Assembly (NCBI GenBank): GCA_902767195.1
Contig: CACXGS010000133.1
Span: 1 to 6,737 of the forward strand
Length of the DNA: 6,737 nucleotides
Source: an uncultured Lachnospiraceae bacterium
GTDB taxonomy: Bacteria > Bacillota_A > Clostridia > Lachnospirales > Lachnospiraceae
Direction: 5' to 3'
Part shown: in pieces, positions 1 to 6,340 of the stretch
Position numbering within the stretch: position 1 is the stretch's first letter
How the letters are laid out: each line of letters starts with the position of its first letter
Translations under genes and position numbers: made by a program
The notes under the pieces: generated by a model
What the model was told of the DNA's origin: nothing
What the model saw: only the letters and a program-made list of their open reading frames with translations
The model's database searches: none

Positions 1-66
1 AGCTATGACGGAACATTAGTAACAGATCAGACAAAACCGATCTCTTTCCTACTTGAAAGCAGGTGA
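1..66 (+). CDS. C-terminal end of an upstream protein, probably the HlyD-type adaptor of the NHLP export system (partial)
   Basis: Frame 1 is open from the left edge to a TGA at 64-66 and is the only + frame that stays open across this stretch; the other two stop early. It encodes 21 residues ending in TKPISFLLESR. The pattern of a charged residue, then PI, a short hydrophobic run and a basic end resembles the C-terminus of HlyD/membrane-fusion proteins of NHLP export operons. Such a protein would join the ABC pair to a periplasm-like or cell-wall-facing conduit. The stop overlaps the start of the next gene as TGATG, which implies translational coupling within one operon. The frame and stop are seen directly. 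The family is inferred from a very short tail plus its usual position just before the peptidase-ABC gene. Confidence 0.6.
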   Translation, partial: SYDGTLVTDQTKPISFLLESR

Positions 67-2267
67 TGGGTTTGAGCGGATCGGATCATACAAAAAAACG
101 GAAAATAAAACCTACTGTGACAAAAGGTGTGGCAAAAGTCCCTGTGGTCATGCAGCTGGAGGCTCTTGAATGTGGTGCCGCAGCTCTTGCCATGGTTATG
201 GCTTACTATGATAAATGGGTTCCCCTGGAACAGGTTCGTGTGGATTGCGGGGTCTCCCGGGACGGATCCAAGGCTAAAAATATCTATCTTGCAGCAGAGC
301 ATTACGGATTTGAGGTGGATGCTTTCCGGATGTCACCGGAAGCTCTCAGGGAAAGCGGACAATTTCCCTGTATCATTCACTGGAATATGAATCACTTTGT
401 GGTGCTTAACGGTTTTCGGGGTAAACATGTATATATCAATGACCCTGCCCGGGGAAAGGTTAAGATCAGCTGGGACGAGTTTGACCAGGCCTTTACCGGC
501 GTTGTCCTGATTCCTGTCCCGTCAGACAGTTTTGAGCCCGGGGGTAAACCGAAAAGCACCATAAGTTTTGCCCGGAAAAGGCTGGTAGGAGCAGGGGCAG
601 CAGTGGTTTTTGTCATGCTGACCACAGCAATATCCTATTTATTTGGTATTATCAACTCCGTGACTTCCCGTATCTTTATGGACCGGCTTTTGACGGGGAT
701 TAACCGGGATTGGCTGGGGCCCTTTATCATGGCCCTGATACTGTTCGCGGCCATGCAGCTTATGGTCTCCTGGGCCCAGACCATATACTCTCTGAAGATT
801 AACGGCAAAATGGCAATAGTGGGTAATTCTACCTACATGTGGAAGGTTCTCCACCTCCCCATGGAATTTTTCTCTCAGCGACTGGCGGGAGATATTCAGG
901 GCAGAGCAGCCATGAACGCCTCCATTGCCGGAGTTCTGGTGAATACTTTTGCCCCTCTTGTACTGAACACAGCCATGATGGTCTTTTATCTTGTGCTTAT
1001 GCTCCGACAAAGCCCGCTTCTGACACTCATCGGACTGACCACATTAATTTTCAATATCGTCATGTCCCGGATTATATCCGAGAAGCGAATCAACTTTGCC
1101 CGGGTACAGATGAGGGATTCAGGTAAACTGGAAGCCACAACGGTAACCGGCATCGAGATGATCGAGACCATTAAGGCCAGTGGAGCGGAAAACGGCTTTT
1201 TCCAGAAATGGGCAGGCTATCAGGCTTCGGTGAATACACAATCCGTAAAAACACAGAAGACCAACCAGCTGATCGGAATGATTCCTACCTTTTTCAGTAC
1301 TCTGGCCAATTATACGGTTCTGGTGGCAGGAGTCTATCTGACCATGAGAGGAAGCTTTACTCTGGGTGCCGTTCTCATGTTCCAGGGATTTCTGGGATCT
1401 TTTATGGCACCGGCTATGACCCTGGTGTCTGCCGGCCAGACCATTCAGGAAATGCGGACACAGATGGAGCGTGTGGAAGATGTTATGGAGTACCCGGATG
1501 ACGTGAATGTAACGGATACCGGGGAAGAAAATACGAAGCTGGCCAAGTTCCGTGGAAATGTGGAACTTAAGAATATCACTTTTGGTTATTCCAGGCTGGA
1601 AGAACCACTGATTAAAGATTTTTCTCTTAACATGAAACCGGGCGACCGGATTGCTCTGGTGGGGGCTTCCGGATGCGGAAAGTCTACCATATCCAAGCTG
1701 GTGTCGGGGCTGTATCAGCCCTGGAGCGGCGAGATCCTTTACGATGGGAAGCCTCGCAGTTACTGGCCCAGGGATGTGATGACCGGGTCCCTGGCAGTAG
1801 TGGACCAGGATATCACACTTTTTGATGATACAATAGCAAATAATATAAAGATGTGGGACAACTCTATTCAGGACTTTGAAATGATATTAGCCGCCAGGGA
1901 CGCACAGCTTCATGATGATATCACCAAGCTGCCCGGAGGTTATCAGCATAAGCTCAACAGCGGGGGTCACAACCTGTCCGGCGGACAACGCCAGCGGCTG
2001 GAAATTACCCGTGTTCTGGCACAGGATCCCACGATCATTATTCTGGATGAAGCGACTTCCGCTCTGGATGCCAGAACGGAATATGAAGTAGTCAATGCCA
2101 TTCGCAACCGGGGTATTACCTGCATTGTCATTGCCCACCGGCTGTCCACGGTTCGGGATTGTGATGAAATCATTGTCCTTGACCATGGGAAGGTAGTGGA
2201 GCGAGGGACCCATGACCAGCTGATCCGCAGCGGAGGGCCCTATGCAGACCTGGTAGCAAATGAGTAA
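66..2267 (+). CDS. NHLP-family bacteriocin export ABC transporter, C39 peptidase/permease/ATPase subunit
   Basis: Bifunctional exporter of about 733 residues that should cleave the leader from a ribosomally made peptide and move the core across the membrane. Residues 25-150 form a C39 peptidase domain: oxyanion Gln30, catalytic Cys36 in LEALECGAAAL, His110 in NHFVVL, and Asp126 in INDPARG. Hydrophobic membrane segments lie near 172-200, 216-242, 288-315, 316-338, 406-429 and 433-457. The ATPase domain has Walker A GASGCGKST at 533-541, signature LSGGQ at 637-641, Walker B ending in Asp661-Glu662, and H-loop His691, so it looks fully active. ATG66 is chosen because its A is the last base of the upstream stop; GTG63, one codon earlier, is possible. 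The ribosome site is weak (GAAAG at 55-59), consistent with coupling. The length fits TIGR03796-type proteins. The peptide substrate is not visible here. Confidence 0.93.
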   Translation: MGLSGSDHTKKRKIKPTVTKGVAKVPVVMQLEALECGAAALAMVMAYYDKWVPLEQVRVDCGVSRDGSKAKNIYLAAEHYGFEVDAFRMSPEALRESGQFPCIIHWNMNHFVVLNGFRGKHVYINDPARGKVKISWDEFDQAFTGVVLIPVPSDSFEPGGKPKSTISFARKRLVGAGAAVVFVMLTTAISYLFGIINSVTSRIFMDRLLTGINRDWLGPFIMALILFAAMQLMVSWAQTIYSLKINGKMAIVGNSTYMWKVLHLPMEFFSQRLAGDIQGRAAMNASIAGVLVNTFAPLVLNTAMMVFYLVLMLRQSPLLTLIGLTTLIFNIVMSRIISEKRINFARVQMRDSGKLEATTVTGIEMIETIKASGAENGFFQKWAGYQASVNTQSVKTQKTNQLIGMIPTFFSTLANYTVLVAGVYLTMRGSFTLGAVLMFQGFLGSFMAPAMTLVSAGQTIQEMRTQMERVEDVMEYPDDVNVTDTGEENTKLAKFRGNVELKNITFGYSRLEEPLIKDFSLNMKPGDRIALVGASGCGKSTISKLVSGLYQPWSGEILYDGKPRSYWPRDVMTGSLAVVDQDITLFDDTIANNIKMWDNSIQDFEMILAARDAQLHDDITKLPGGYQHKLNSGGHNLSGGQRQRLEITRVLAQDPTIIILDEATSALDARTEYEVVNAIRNRGITCIVIAHRLSTVRDCDEIIVLDHGKVVERGTHDQLIRSGGPYADLVANE

Positions 2268-2272
2268 GGAGG
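2266..2272 (+). promoter_or_regulatory. Ribosome binding site of the second ABC gene
   Basis: AAGGAGG lies 7 bases before GTG2280 and begins inside the TAA stop of the preceding gene. Its strength supports the GTG start despite the rarer start codon. The overlap with the upstream stop suggests coupled translation, which would give matched amounts of the two half-transporters. Confidence 0.85.
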
Positions 2273-2279
2273 CGACAAA

Positions 2280-4472
2280 GTGGGATGGTTTGAAAATCAG
2301 ATCGAAGAACGACGGAAGGCTGACCAGCAGCTTCTGGAAGAGTCCTTCATTAAAGTCGCCGGAGTGGTATTGGGTAAGAAGATCGCCGAGAGAATCAGCG
2401 ACCAGCGAATCATTACCAAGAATGCTATCGATGAAATCCTAAAATATTATCACTGCAAGACCGTTGAAGTACCTGAAACCGTGAAAGCCCAGGACCAGCT
2501 TGATTACTGTTTACAGACCACCGGGCTCATGAAGCGGGAAGTGGAGTTGACGGAGGGCTGGTACAGAGATGCTTACGGCCCCATTCTTGCTTTCACAAAA
2601 GAGGGGGAAATTCCTGTTGCGCTGCTGCCGGCAAAGATCGCCGGATATACCTATACAGATCCTGTGACAGGAGAACAGGAGAGACTGAATCGGCGTAACG
2701 CCGACAAGTTCGAAAAGGAAGCCGTGTGCTTTTACCTGCCTCTGCCCCAAAAGAAGCTGGAGATTCCGGACCTTCTCGTATATTTGAAGAACTGCCTGAC
2801 CGTGAATGATATCATCCTGGTGGCCGCAGCTTCCCTGGCAGTGTCTGTGGTGGGACTGCTTATTCCCCGCCTCACCAGATTCCTGACAGGCCCAGTTTTA
2901 GAAAGCGGTCGTACGGATGCTCTCATGGCCATAGCGATCTCTCTCTTTTGTGTGTCTTTGTCCTCACAGCTCATTTCCTCCACCGGAGGAATGCTTCAGT
3001 CCAGGCTGGAGACTAAGACAAGTCTGGGAGTTCAGGCATCCATGATGATGAGGATTCTGTCTCTGCCGGCCGGGTTTTTCCGAAGTTACAGCGCCGGTGA
3101 GCTGAAGAGCCGGTCTATGGCAGTAAACCAGCTTTGCTCCATTTTGCTTGGTCTGGTGCTGGGAACAGGGCTTACTTCCCTTACTTCCCTGGTTTATATC
3201 GGACAGATTTTCCAGATTGCGCCGGAGATGACGGTACCTGCTCTGATTATTATACTGGTAACAGTGGGATTTTCAGTGATCACCACCCTGGTGCAGATTA
3301 AGATCAACAAAAAGAAGATGGAACTGGGTGCTAAGGAATCAGGACTCAGCTATGCCTTTATTTCCGGTGTTCAGAAACTGAAATTGGCAGGAGCTGAAAA
3401 AAGAGCCTTTGCCAAATGGCTGAATCTTTATTCCGAACAGGCGGATCTTGACTATAATCCGCCCATGTTTATTAAAATCAACGGGGTAATCACGCTGGCG
3501 ATTACTCTGATCTCCAACATTGTCCTGTATTATCTGGCAGTGAAGACCGGGATGGATCAATCTGCCTATTTCGCCTTTACCGCATCTTTCGGGATGGTTA
3601 TGGGCGCCTTTACAAGCCTTTCCGGCGTTGCTTTGTCTGCCGCCCAGATCAAGCCGATCCTGGATATGGCGGAGCCTTTTCTTGAAACAGAACCGGAGAC
3701 AACAGAAAAGAAAGAAATCATCGAAAGTATTTCCGGCAACATCGAGTTGGATCATGTGTCTTTCCGCTACAGCGACGACACCCCCTATGTACTCGATGAC
3801 CTTTCTTTAAAGCTCCGCAAAGGGGAATATGTGGCCATCGTGGGACGGACCGGCTGCGGAAAGTCCACCCTGGTGCGTCTCCTTCTGGGTTTTGAAAAGC
3901 CCGAAAAAGGAGCCATATTCTACGACGGAAAGAACATTGACAGCCTGGATCTTCCCTCTCTTCGAAAGAAAATCGGCACGGTCATGCAGGATGCGGGACT
4001 TTTCCAGGGAGATATCTATTCCAATATCGTAATCTCTGCTCCGCACCTGACGCTGGAGGATGCCTGGGAAGCGGCGGAAACAGCGGGTATTGCCGATGAT
4101 ATTCGCTCCATGCCCATGGGAATGTACACGGTCATTTCCGAAGGTCATGGCAGTATCTCGGGAGGCCAGCGACAGAGAATTATGATCGCCCGGGCCATCG
4201 CACCCAAGCCGAGCCTTTTGATTTTCGATGAGGCGACCAGTGCCCTGGATAATAAAACACAGCGGCAGGTTTCCGAATCCCTGGATGCCATGGGCTGTAC
4301 CCGGCTGGTCATTGCCCACCGGCTGTCCACCATCCGCCACTGTGACCGGATCCTGGTTCTGGATGGAGGTCATATTGTAGAAAACGGGACTTACGAAGAA
4401 CTCATTAATCAGGGAGGCTATTTCGCAGAGCTGGTGGAGAGACAGAGACTGGATGAGGTACCCGCCGGTTGA
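2280..4472 (+). CDS. NHLP-family bacteriocin export ABC transporter, permease/ATPase subunit without active peptidase
   Basis: A 730-residue ABC half-transporter, the presumed heterodimer partner of the preceding C39-bearing subunit. Residues 1-30 are charged and probably helical. Residues about 45-156 form a soluble domain containing GWYRDAYGPILAF (93-105), VALLP (113-117) and TDPVTG (126-131). Its layout parallels the C39 domain of the partner but lacks the catalytic Cys and His. Membrane segments lie near 177-197, 214-236, 285-308, 317-338, 400-421 and 430-455. The ATPase domain has Walker A GRTGCGKST (522-530), a signature with Ile in first place (ISGGQ, 626-630), Walker B ending in Asp650-Glu651, and H-loop His680. 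Both catalytic residues are kept, so neither ATP site of the pair looks degenerate. The GTG start is set by AAGGAGG 7 bases upstream, and the gap to the previous stop is 12 bases. Family TIGR03797-type is assigned from memory of the motifs and from gene order. Confidence 0.92.
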   Translation: MGWFENQIEERRKADQQLLEESFIKVAGVVLGKKIAERISDQRIITKNAIDEILKYYHCKTVEVPETVKAQDQLDYCLQTTGLMKREVELTEGWYRDAYGPILAFTKEGEIPVALLPAKIAGYTYTDPVTGEQERLNRRNADKFEKEAVCFYLPLPQKKLEIPDLLVYLKNCLTVNDIILVAAASLAVSVVGLLIPRLTRFLTGPVLESGRTDALMAIAISLFCVSLSSQLISSTGGMLQSRLETKTSLGVQASMMMRILSLPAGFFRSYSAGELKSRSMAVNQLCSILLGLVLGTGLTSLTSLVYIGQIFQIAPEMTVPALIIILVTVGFSVITTLVQIKINKKKMELGAKESGLSYAFISGVQKLKLAGAEKRAFAKWLNLYSEQADLDYNPPMFIKINGVITLAITLISNIVLYYLAVKTGMDQSAYFAFTASFGMVMGAFTSLSGVALSAAQIKPILDMAEPFLETEPETTEKKEIIESISGNIELDHVSFRYSDDTPYVLDDLSLKLRKGEYVAIVGRTGCGKSTLVRLLLGFEKPEKGAIFYDGKNIDSLDLPSLRKKIGTVMQDAGLFQGDIYSNIVISAPHLTLEDAWEAAETAGIADDIRSMPMGMYTVISEGHGSISGGQRQRIMIARAIAPKPSLLIFDEATSALDNKTQRQVSESLDAMGCTRLVIAHRLSTIRHCDRILVLDGGHIVENGTYEELINQGGYFAELVERQRLDEVPAG

Positions 4473-4532
4473 TGACACTGGTCCGGGATAAAATGAAACG
4501 ATTATTTACCCATAGAGACAGGAGCTGAATCT

Positions 4533-5030
4533 ATGAAGATTAGAAAAACCCGCCCGGAGGATCTGGATCGCCTCATGGAGATTTATGCCGGAGCCCGGAA
4601 GTTTATGAAAGAGAATGGCAATCCCAAACAATGGGGGATTACCAACTGGCCTCCCGAAGCCCTGATCAGGGAGGATATCAGAAAAGGCAACAGTTATGTG
4701 TGTGTCAATGACAGTGACAGGATAATCGGAACCTTTTATTTTGTTGAGGGACCGGATATCGAGCCTACTTACAAAAACATTGAGAATGGAAAATGGCTGG
4801 ACGACAGTCCTTATGGAGTGATTCACCGGATCGCGGCGGACGGATCAGAGAAGGGAATCGGATCCTTCTGTATTAATTGGGCCTATGAACAGTGCGGCCA
4901 TATGCGGATCGATACCCATGGAGATAATACCGTGATGCAGAAACTGCTGGGGAAACTGGGATTTGTTCATTGCGGGACCATTTATGTGACGGAAGATAAT
5001 GATCCCCGGATGGCCTTCGAGAAAACATAG
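4533..5030 (+). CDS. GNAT-family N-acetyltransferase
   Basis: A 165-residue protein of normal single-domain GNAT length, predicted to be cytoplasmic and to transfer an acetyl group from acetyl-CoA to an amine; the substrate cannot be told. The N-terminal strand MKIRKTRPEDLDRLMEIY is typical. The acetyl-CoA loop is SEKGIG at 105-110, following the strand VIHRIAA. The motif B region holds IDTHGDN (126-132) followed by MQKLLGKLGF (135-144), common in this family. QWG at 33-35 also recurs in one GNAT subgroup. Start ATG4533 has AGGAG at 4520-4524, 8 bases upstream. The gene follows the exporter by 60 bases on the same strand with no clear terminator between, so read-through is possible. A role in peptide tailoring or immunity is speculation; an unrelated housekeeping enzyme is equally likely. 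Confidence 0.88.
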   Translation: MKIRKTRPEDLDRLMEIYAGARKFMKENGNPKQWGITNWPPEALIREDIRKGNSYVCVNDSDRIIGTFYFVEGPDIEPTYKNIENGKWLDDSPYGVIHRIAADGSEKGIGSFCINWAYEQCGHMRIDTHGDNTVMQKLLGKLGFVHCGTIYVTEDNDPRMAFEKT

Positions 5031-5048
5031 AAGCAGGGAGCAAATGCC

Positions 5049-5088
5049 ACTATGACGGTTCTGTGACAGTCCATGTGATATTTTTTTT
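5049..5088 (+). terminator. Possible weak terminator after the acetyltransferase gene
   Basis: A run of eight T at 5081-5088 follows an imperfect fold: short GAC/GTC and GTT/GAC pairings around a CTGT loop, with a G-A mismatch and a loose CAC/GTG outer stem. The T run is clear, but the stem is poor and separated from it by about ten bases. It could end transcription from the upstream genes, but may simply be an AT-rich spacer. Confidence 0.25.
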
Positions 5089-5100
5089 CCAATCAATAAA

Positions 5101-5129
5101 TTGAACTTCAAAAAACGTTTCACTAATCA
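5101..5129 (+). promoter_or_regulatory. Possible sigma-A-type promoter for the DUF975 gene
   Basis: TTGAAC at 5101-5106 and TAATCA at 5124-5129 are spaced by 17 bases, in the AT-rich gap before the DUF975 gene. The -35 box is good and the -10 box only fair. The site would give a transcript starting about 20 bases before the start codon. Confidence 0.4.
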
Positions 5130-5154
5130 GCAAGAATTATGAGGAGGAAAAGAT

Positions 5155-5907
5155 ATGTGGACAATTACAGAATTAAAGGAAAAAGGAAAAACAGCATTTA
5201 AAGCAAATTACTGGAGAAGCGTATTATCCGCGCTGATCATAGCAGCATTTACCGGTGGGCTGACAATAGCGTCCCGTTCGTCATCAGAAGACCCTAACAC
5301 ACAGGAAGCAATCAACAATCTGATATCCGGAAACTTCACTCCGGAGGAAGTCGGAATTATTGTGGCAGCGGTGGTTGGAATTGTCAGTATTTCCATGATC
5401 ATCGGACTGCTGCTTAAGATCTTCCTGATCAATCCCCTCACTGTAGGAGCTTACGGATTCTTCAAGGAGAACAACATTGACAGCGAAAACGCTTCCCTGG
5501 ATATTATAAAAGATAGTTTCAACGACTATGGAAGAGTATTCATCACTTTATTCTTAAGAGATCTCTTCCTCTTCCTGTGGACCTGTCTCTTCATCATACC
5601 GGGCATCGTAAAGAGCTACTCTTACCGTATGGTACCCTTTATTTTGAGGGATAACCCGGAGCTTTCCGGAACAGAAGCAATCACCAGATCCCGCCAGATG
5701 ATGAAAGGCAACAAATGGAAGACTTTTGTATTCGATCTGTCTTATATCGGATGGAAGATTCTCGGAGCGATTACCTTAGGAATGGTCAATATCTTCTGGA
5801 CCAATCCCTACAAAGAGAACGCCAATGCAGTCCTCTACCTGAAGCTTTCCGGACAGGAACACGCGGAAGAAATCGTAGAGAGTAACCTGCAGTACTATAG
5901 TGAATAG
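5155..5907 (+). CDS. DUF975 family integral membrane protein
   Basis: A 250-residue multi-pass membrane protein of unknown function. The N-terminus, with LKEKGKTAFKANYWRSVL at 7-24, is the usual opening of DUF975 proteins: a basic amphipathic stretch, a Trp-Arg pair and then the first membrane helix (about 19-40). Further hydrophobic segments lie near 68-103, 129-152 and 195-215. The family hallmark IPGIVKSYSYRMVPFILRD at 148-166 is followed by the AITRSRQMMKGNKWK block (175-189) and an NPY near 218. Length is normal for the family. ATG5155 has AGGAGG at 5142-5147, 7 bases away. It probably has its own promoter in the 124-base gap upstream and ends before a hairpin at 5937-5974, so it may be a single-gene unit. 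There is no sequence evidence that it belongs to the exporter. Confidence 0.9.
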   Translation: MWTITELKEKGKTAFKANYWRSVLSALIIAAFTGGLTIASRSSSEDPNTQEAINNLISGNFTPEEVGIIVAAVVGIVSISMIIGLLLKIFLINPLTVGAYGFFKENNIDSENASLDIIKDSFNDYGRVFITLFLRDLFLFLWTCLFIIPGIVKSYSYRMVPFILRDNPELSGTEAITRSRQMMKGNKWKTFVFDLSYIGWKILGAITLGMVNIFWTNPYKENANAVLYLKLSGQEHAEEIVESNLQYYSE

Positions 5908-5936
5908 AAACCGAAGCAAATAAAACAGCATGAAAT

Positions 5937-5974
5937 ATGCCGCACCTGCGTGTTTAAGACCGTGGGTGCGGCAT
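5937..5974. terminator. Hairpin between convergent genes, likely transcription terminator
   Basis: Arms 5937-5946 (ATGCCGCACC) and 5965-5974 (GGTGCGGCAT) are perfect 10-bp complements. In + strand RNA the stem extends to 14 pairs through two G-U wobbles and closes on a 10-base loop; in - strand RNA those wobbles become mismatches. It lies 29 bases after the DUF975 stop and 17 bases beyond the stop of the - strand gene. The tails are only moderately T-rich on either side (ATTTATTTG on +, GTTTTATTTG on -), so efficiency is uncertain, but position and stem strength suggest use by both genes. Confidence 0.65.
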
Positions 5975-5991
5975 TTCGATATAATAAGCAT

Positions 5992-6207
5992 TTATTTGAT
6001 GGCTTCGTCTGCCCCGAAATAGATGTCCGGCCTTCTCTTTTCGGAAGTCACGATACCTACGGAGGCACATTCTTCCGGAAGACCCAGGGCTTCCCGGAGT
6101 GTGGGATCCAGGTTGCCGATCACCATTCCGAAAGGTTCTCCGGGGCCGGAATGCTTGTAGGGGTTCTGATTGACGGGGTTGTTTGTGGTATTGTTATCTT
6201 TATCCAT
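5992..6207 (-). CDS. Hypothetical small protein, 71 residues, Asn-rich N-terminus
   Basis: I do not recognise a family. Residues 1-18 are polar and probably disordered, with six Asn in the first 15. Residues 19-27 are Gly/Pro-rich (SGPGEPFGM). The rest, 28-71, could form a small fold: VIGNLDPTLREALGLPEE, the strand-like SVGIVTS, then KRRPDIYFGADEAIK. It has one Cys (47), no membrane segment, no signal peptide and no Gly-Gly leader. The ALGLPEE-to-GIVTS stretch vaguely recalls a PDZ half-domain, but it is too short to claim. Evidence that it is real: AAAGGAGGTC immediately upstream with ideal spacing, a near-consensus promoter, and a hairpin after the stop. It is divergent from thymidylate synthase and convergent with the DUF975 gene, so it is its own unit. 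The overlapping + strand frame has no such signals. Confidence 0.75.
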   Translation of the reverse strand: MDKDNNTTNNPVNQNPYKHSGPGEPFGMVIGNLDPTLREALGLPEECASVGIVTSEKRRPDIYFGADEAIK

Positions 6208-6211
6208 GGCG

Positions 6212-6220
6212 ACCTCCTTT
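6212..6220 (-). promoter_or_regulatory. Ribosome binding site of the small - strand gene
   Basis: Read on the - strand this is AAAGGAGGT, ending 4 bases before ATG6207, with the AGGAGG core well placed. It fixes the start codon and is strong support that this short frame is translated. Confidence 0.85.
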
Positions 6221-6228
6221 CATGATAA

Positions 6229-6256
6229 ATTATACCATAGAATCAGAGTCCGGCAA
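6229..6256 (-). promoter_or_regulatory. Sigma-A-type promoter of the small - strand gene
   Basis: On the - strand, TTGCCG (6251-6256) and a perfect TATAAT (6229-6234) are separated by 16 bases. TGG directly before the -10 box gives an extended -10. Transcription would begin near 6222, leaving a very short leader carrying the ribosome site. Confidence 0.75.
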
Positions 6257-6267
6257 TAATCTGTATG

Positions 6268-6296
6268 TTACAATTCTTTCTACGTTATGGTAGAAT
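6268..6296 (+). promoter_or_regulatory. Sigma-A-type promoter of the thymidylate synthase gene
   Basis: TTACAA (6268-6273) and TAGAAT (6291-6296) are spaced by exactly 17 bases, with TGG before the -10 box as an extended -10. The predicted start is near 6303, about 38 bases before the start codon. Its -35 box sits 11 bases from that of the divergent promoter. Confidence 0.7.
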
Positions 6297-6340
6297 GATA
6301 ATGTTAAGGAGAAGTAAATATAAATCAGGAGGATAAATCC

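Larger units (their letters stand above)
6229..6296. repeat. 11-bp inverted repeat spanning both divergent -10 boxes
   Basis: ATTATACCATA at 6229-6239 and TATGGTAGAAT at 6286-6296 are inverted copies with one mismatch, 46 bases apart. Each copy is the extended -10 region of one of the two divergent promoters. It may reflect promoter consensus alone, or may be a shared operator. Confidence 0.6.

Noticed and set aside
3807..4478. A 223-residue open frame on the - strand opposite the second ATPase domain.
   Set aside because: It lies wholly within a certain gene, has no ribosome site or recognisable domain, and its stretches are antisense images of the Walker and signature regions.
4469..4494. 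A promoter for the acetyltransferase gene using TAAAAT at 4489-4494.
   Set aside because: No acceptable -35 box is at 16-18 bases; TTGATG at 4469 is only 14 bases away and overlaps the ABC stop.
4845..5123. A 92-residue open frame on the - strand across the acetyltransferase end and the following gap.
   Set aside because: It has no ribosome site, mostly overlaps a well-supported gene and shows no recognisable motif; the gap part is an AT-rich spacer with promoter-like and T-run signals.
5992..6207. The small - strand protein as the peptide precursor of the exporter.
   Set aside because: It has no Gly-Gly or Ala-Gly leader end and no nitrile-hydratase-like or Nif11-like leader. It lies on the opposite strand behind two unrelated genes.
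5950..6225. A 91-residue open frame on the + strand over the small - strand gene.
   Set aside because: It has no ribosome site and starts inside the terminator hairpin, while the - strand gene has a ribosome site, promoter and clear stop.
6301..6336. An 11-codon frame (MLRRSKYKSGG) just before thyA as a leader peptide.
   Set aside because: Its ATG falls at or before the predicted transcription start near 6303 and has no ribosome site.
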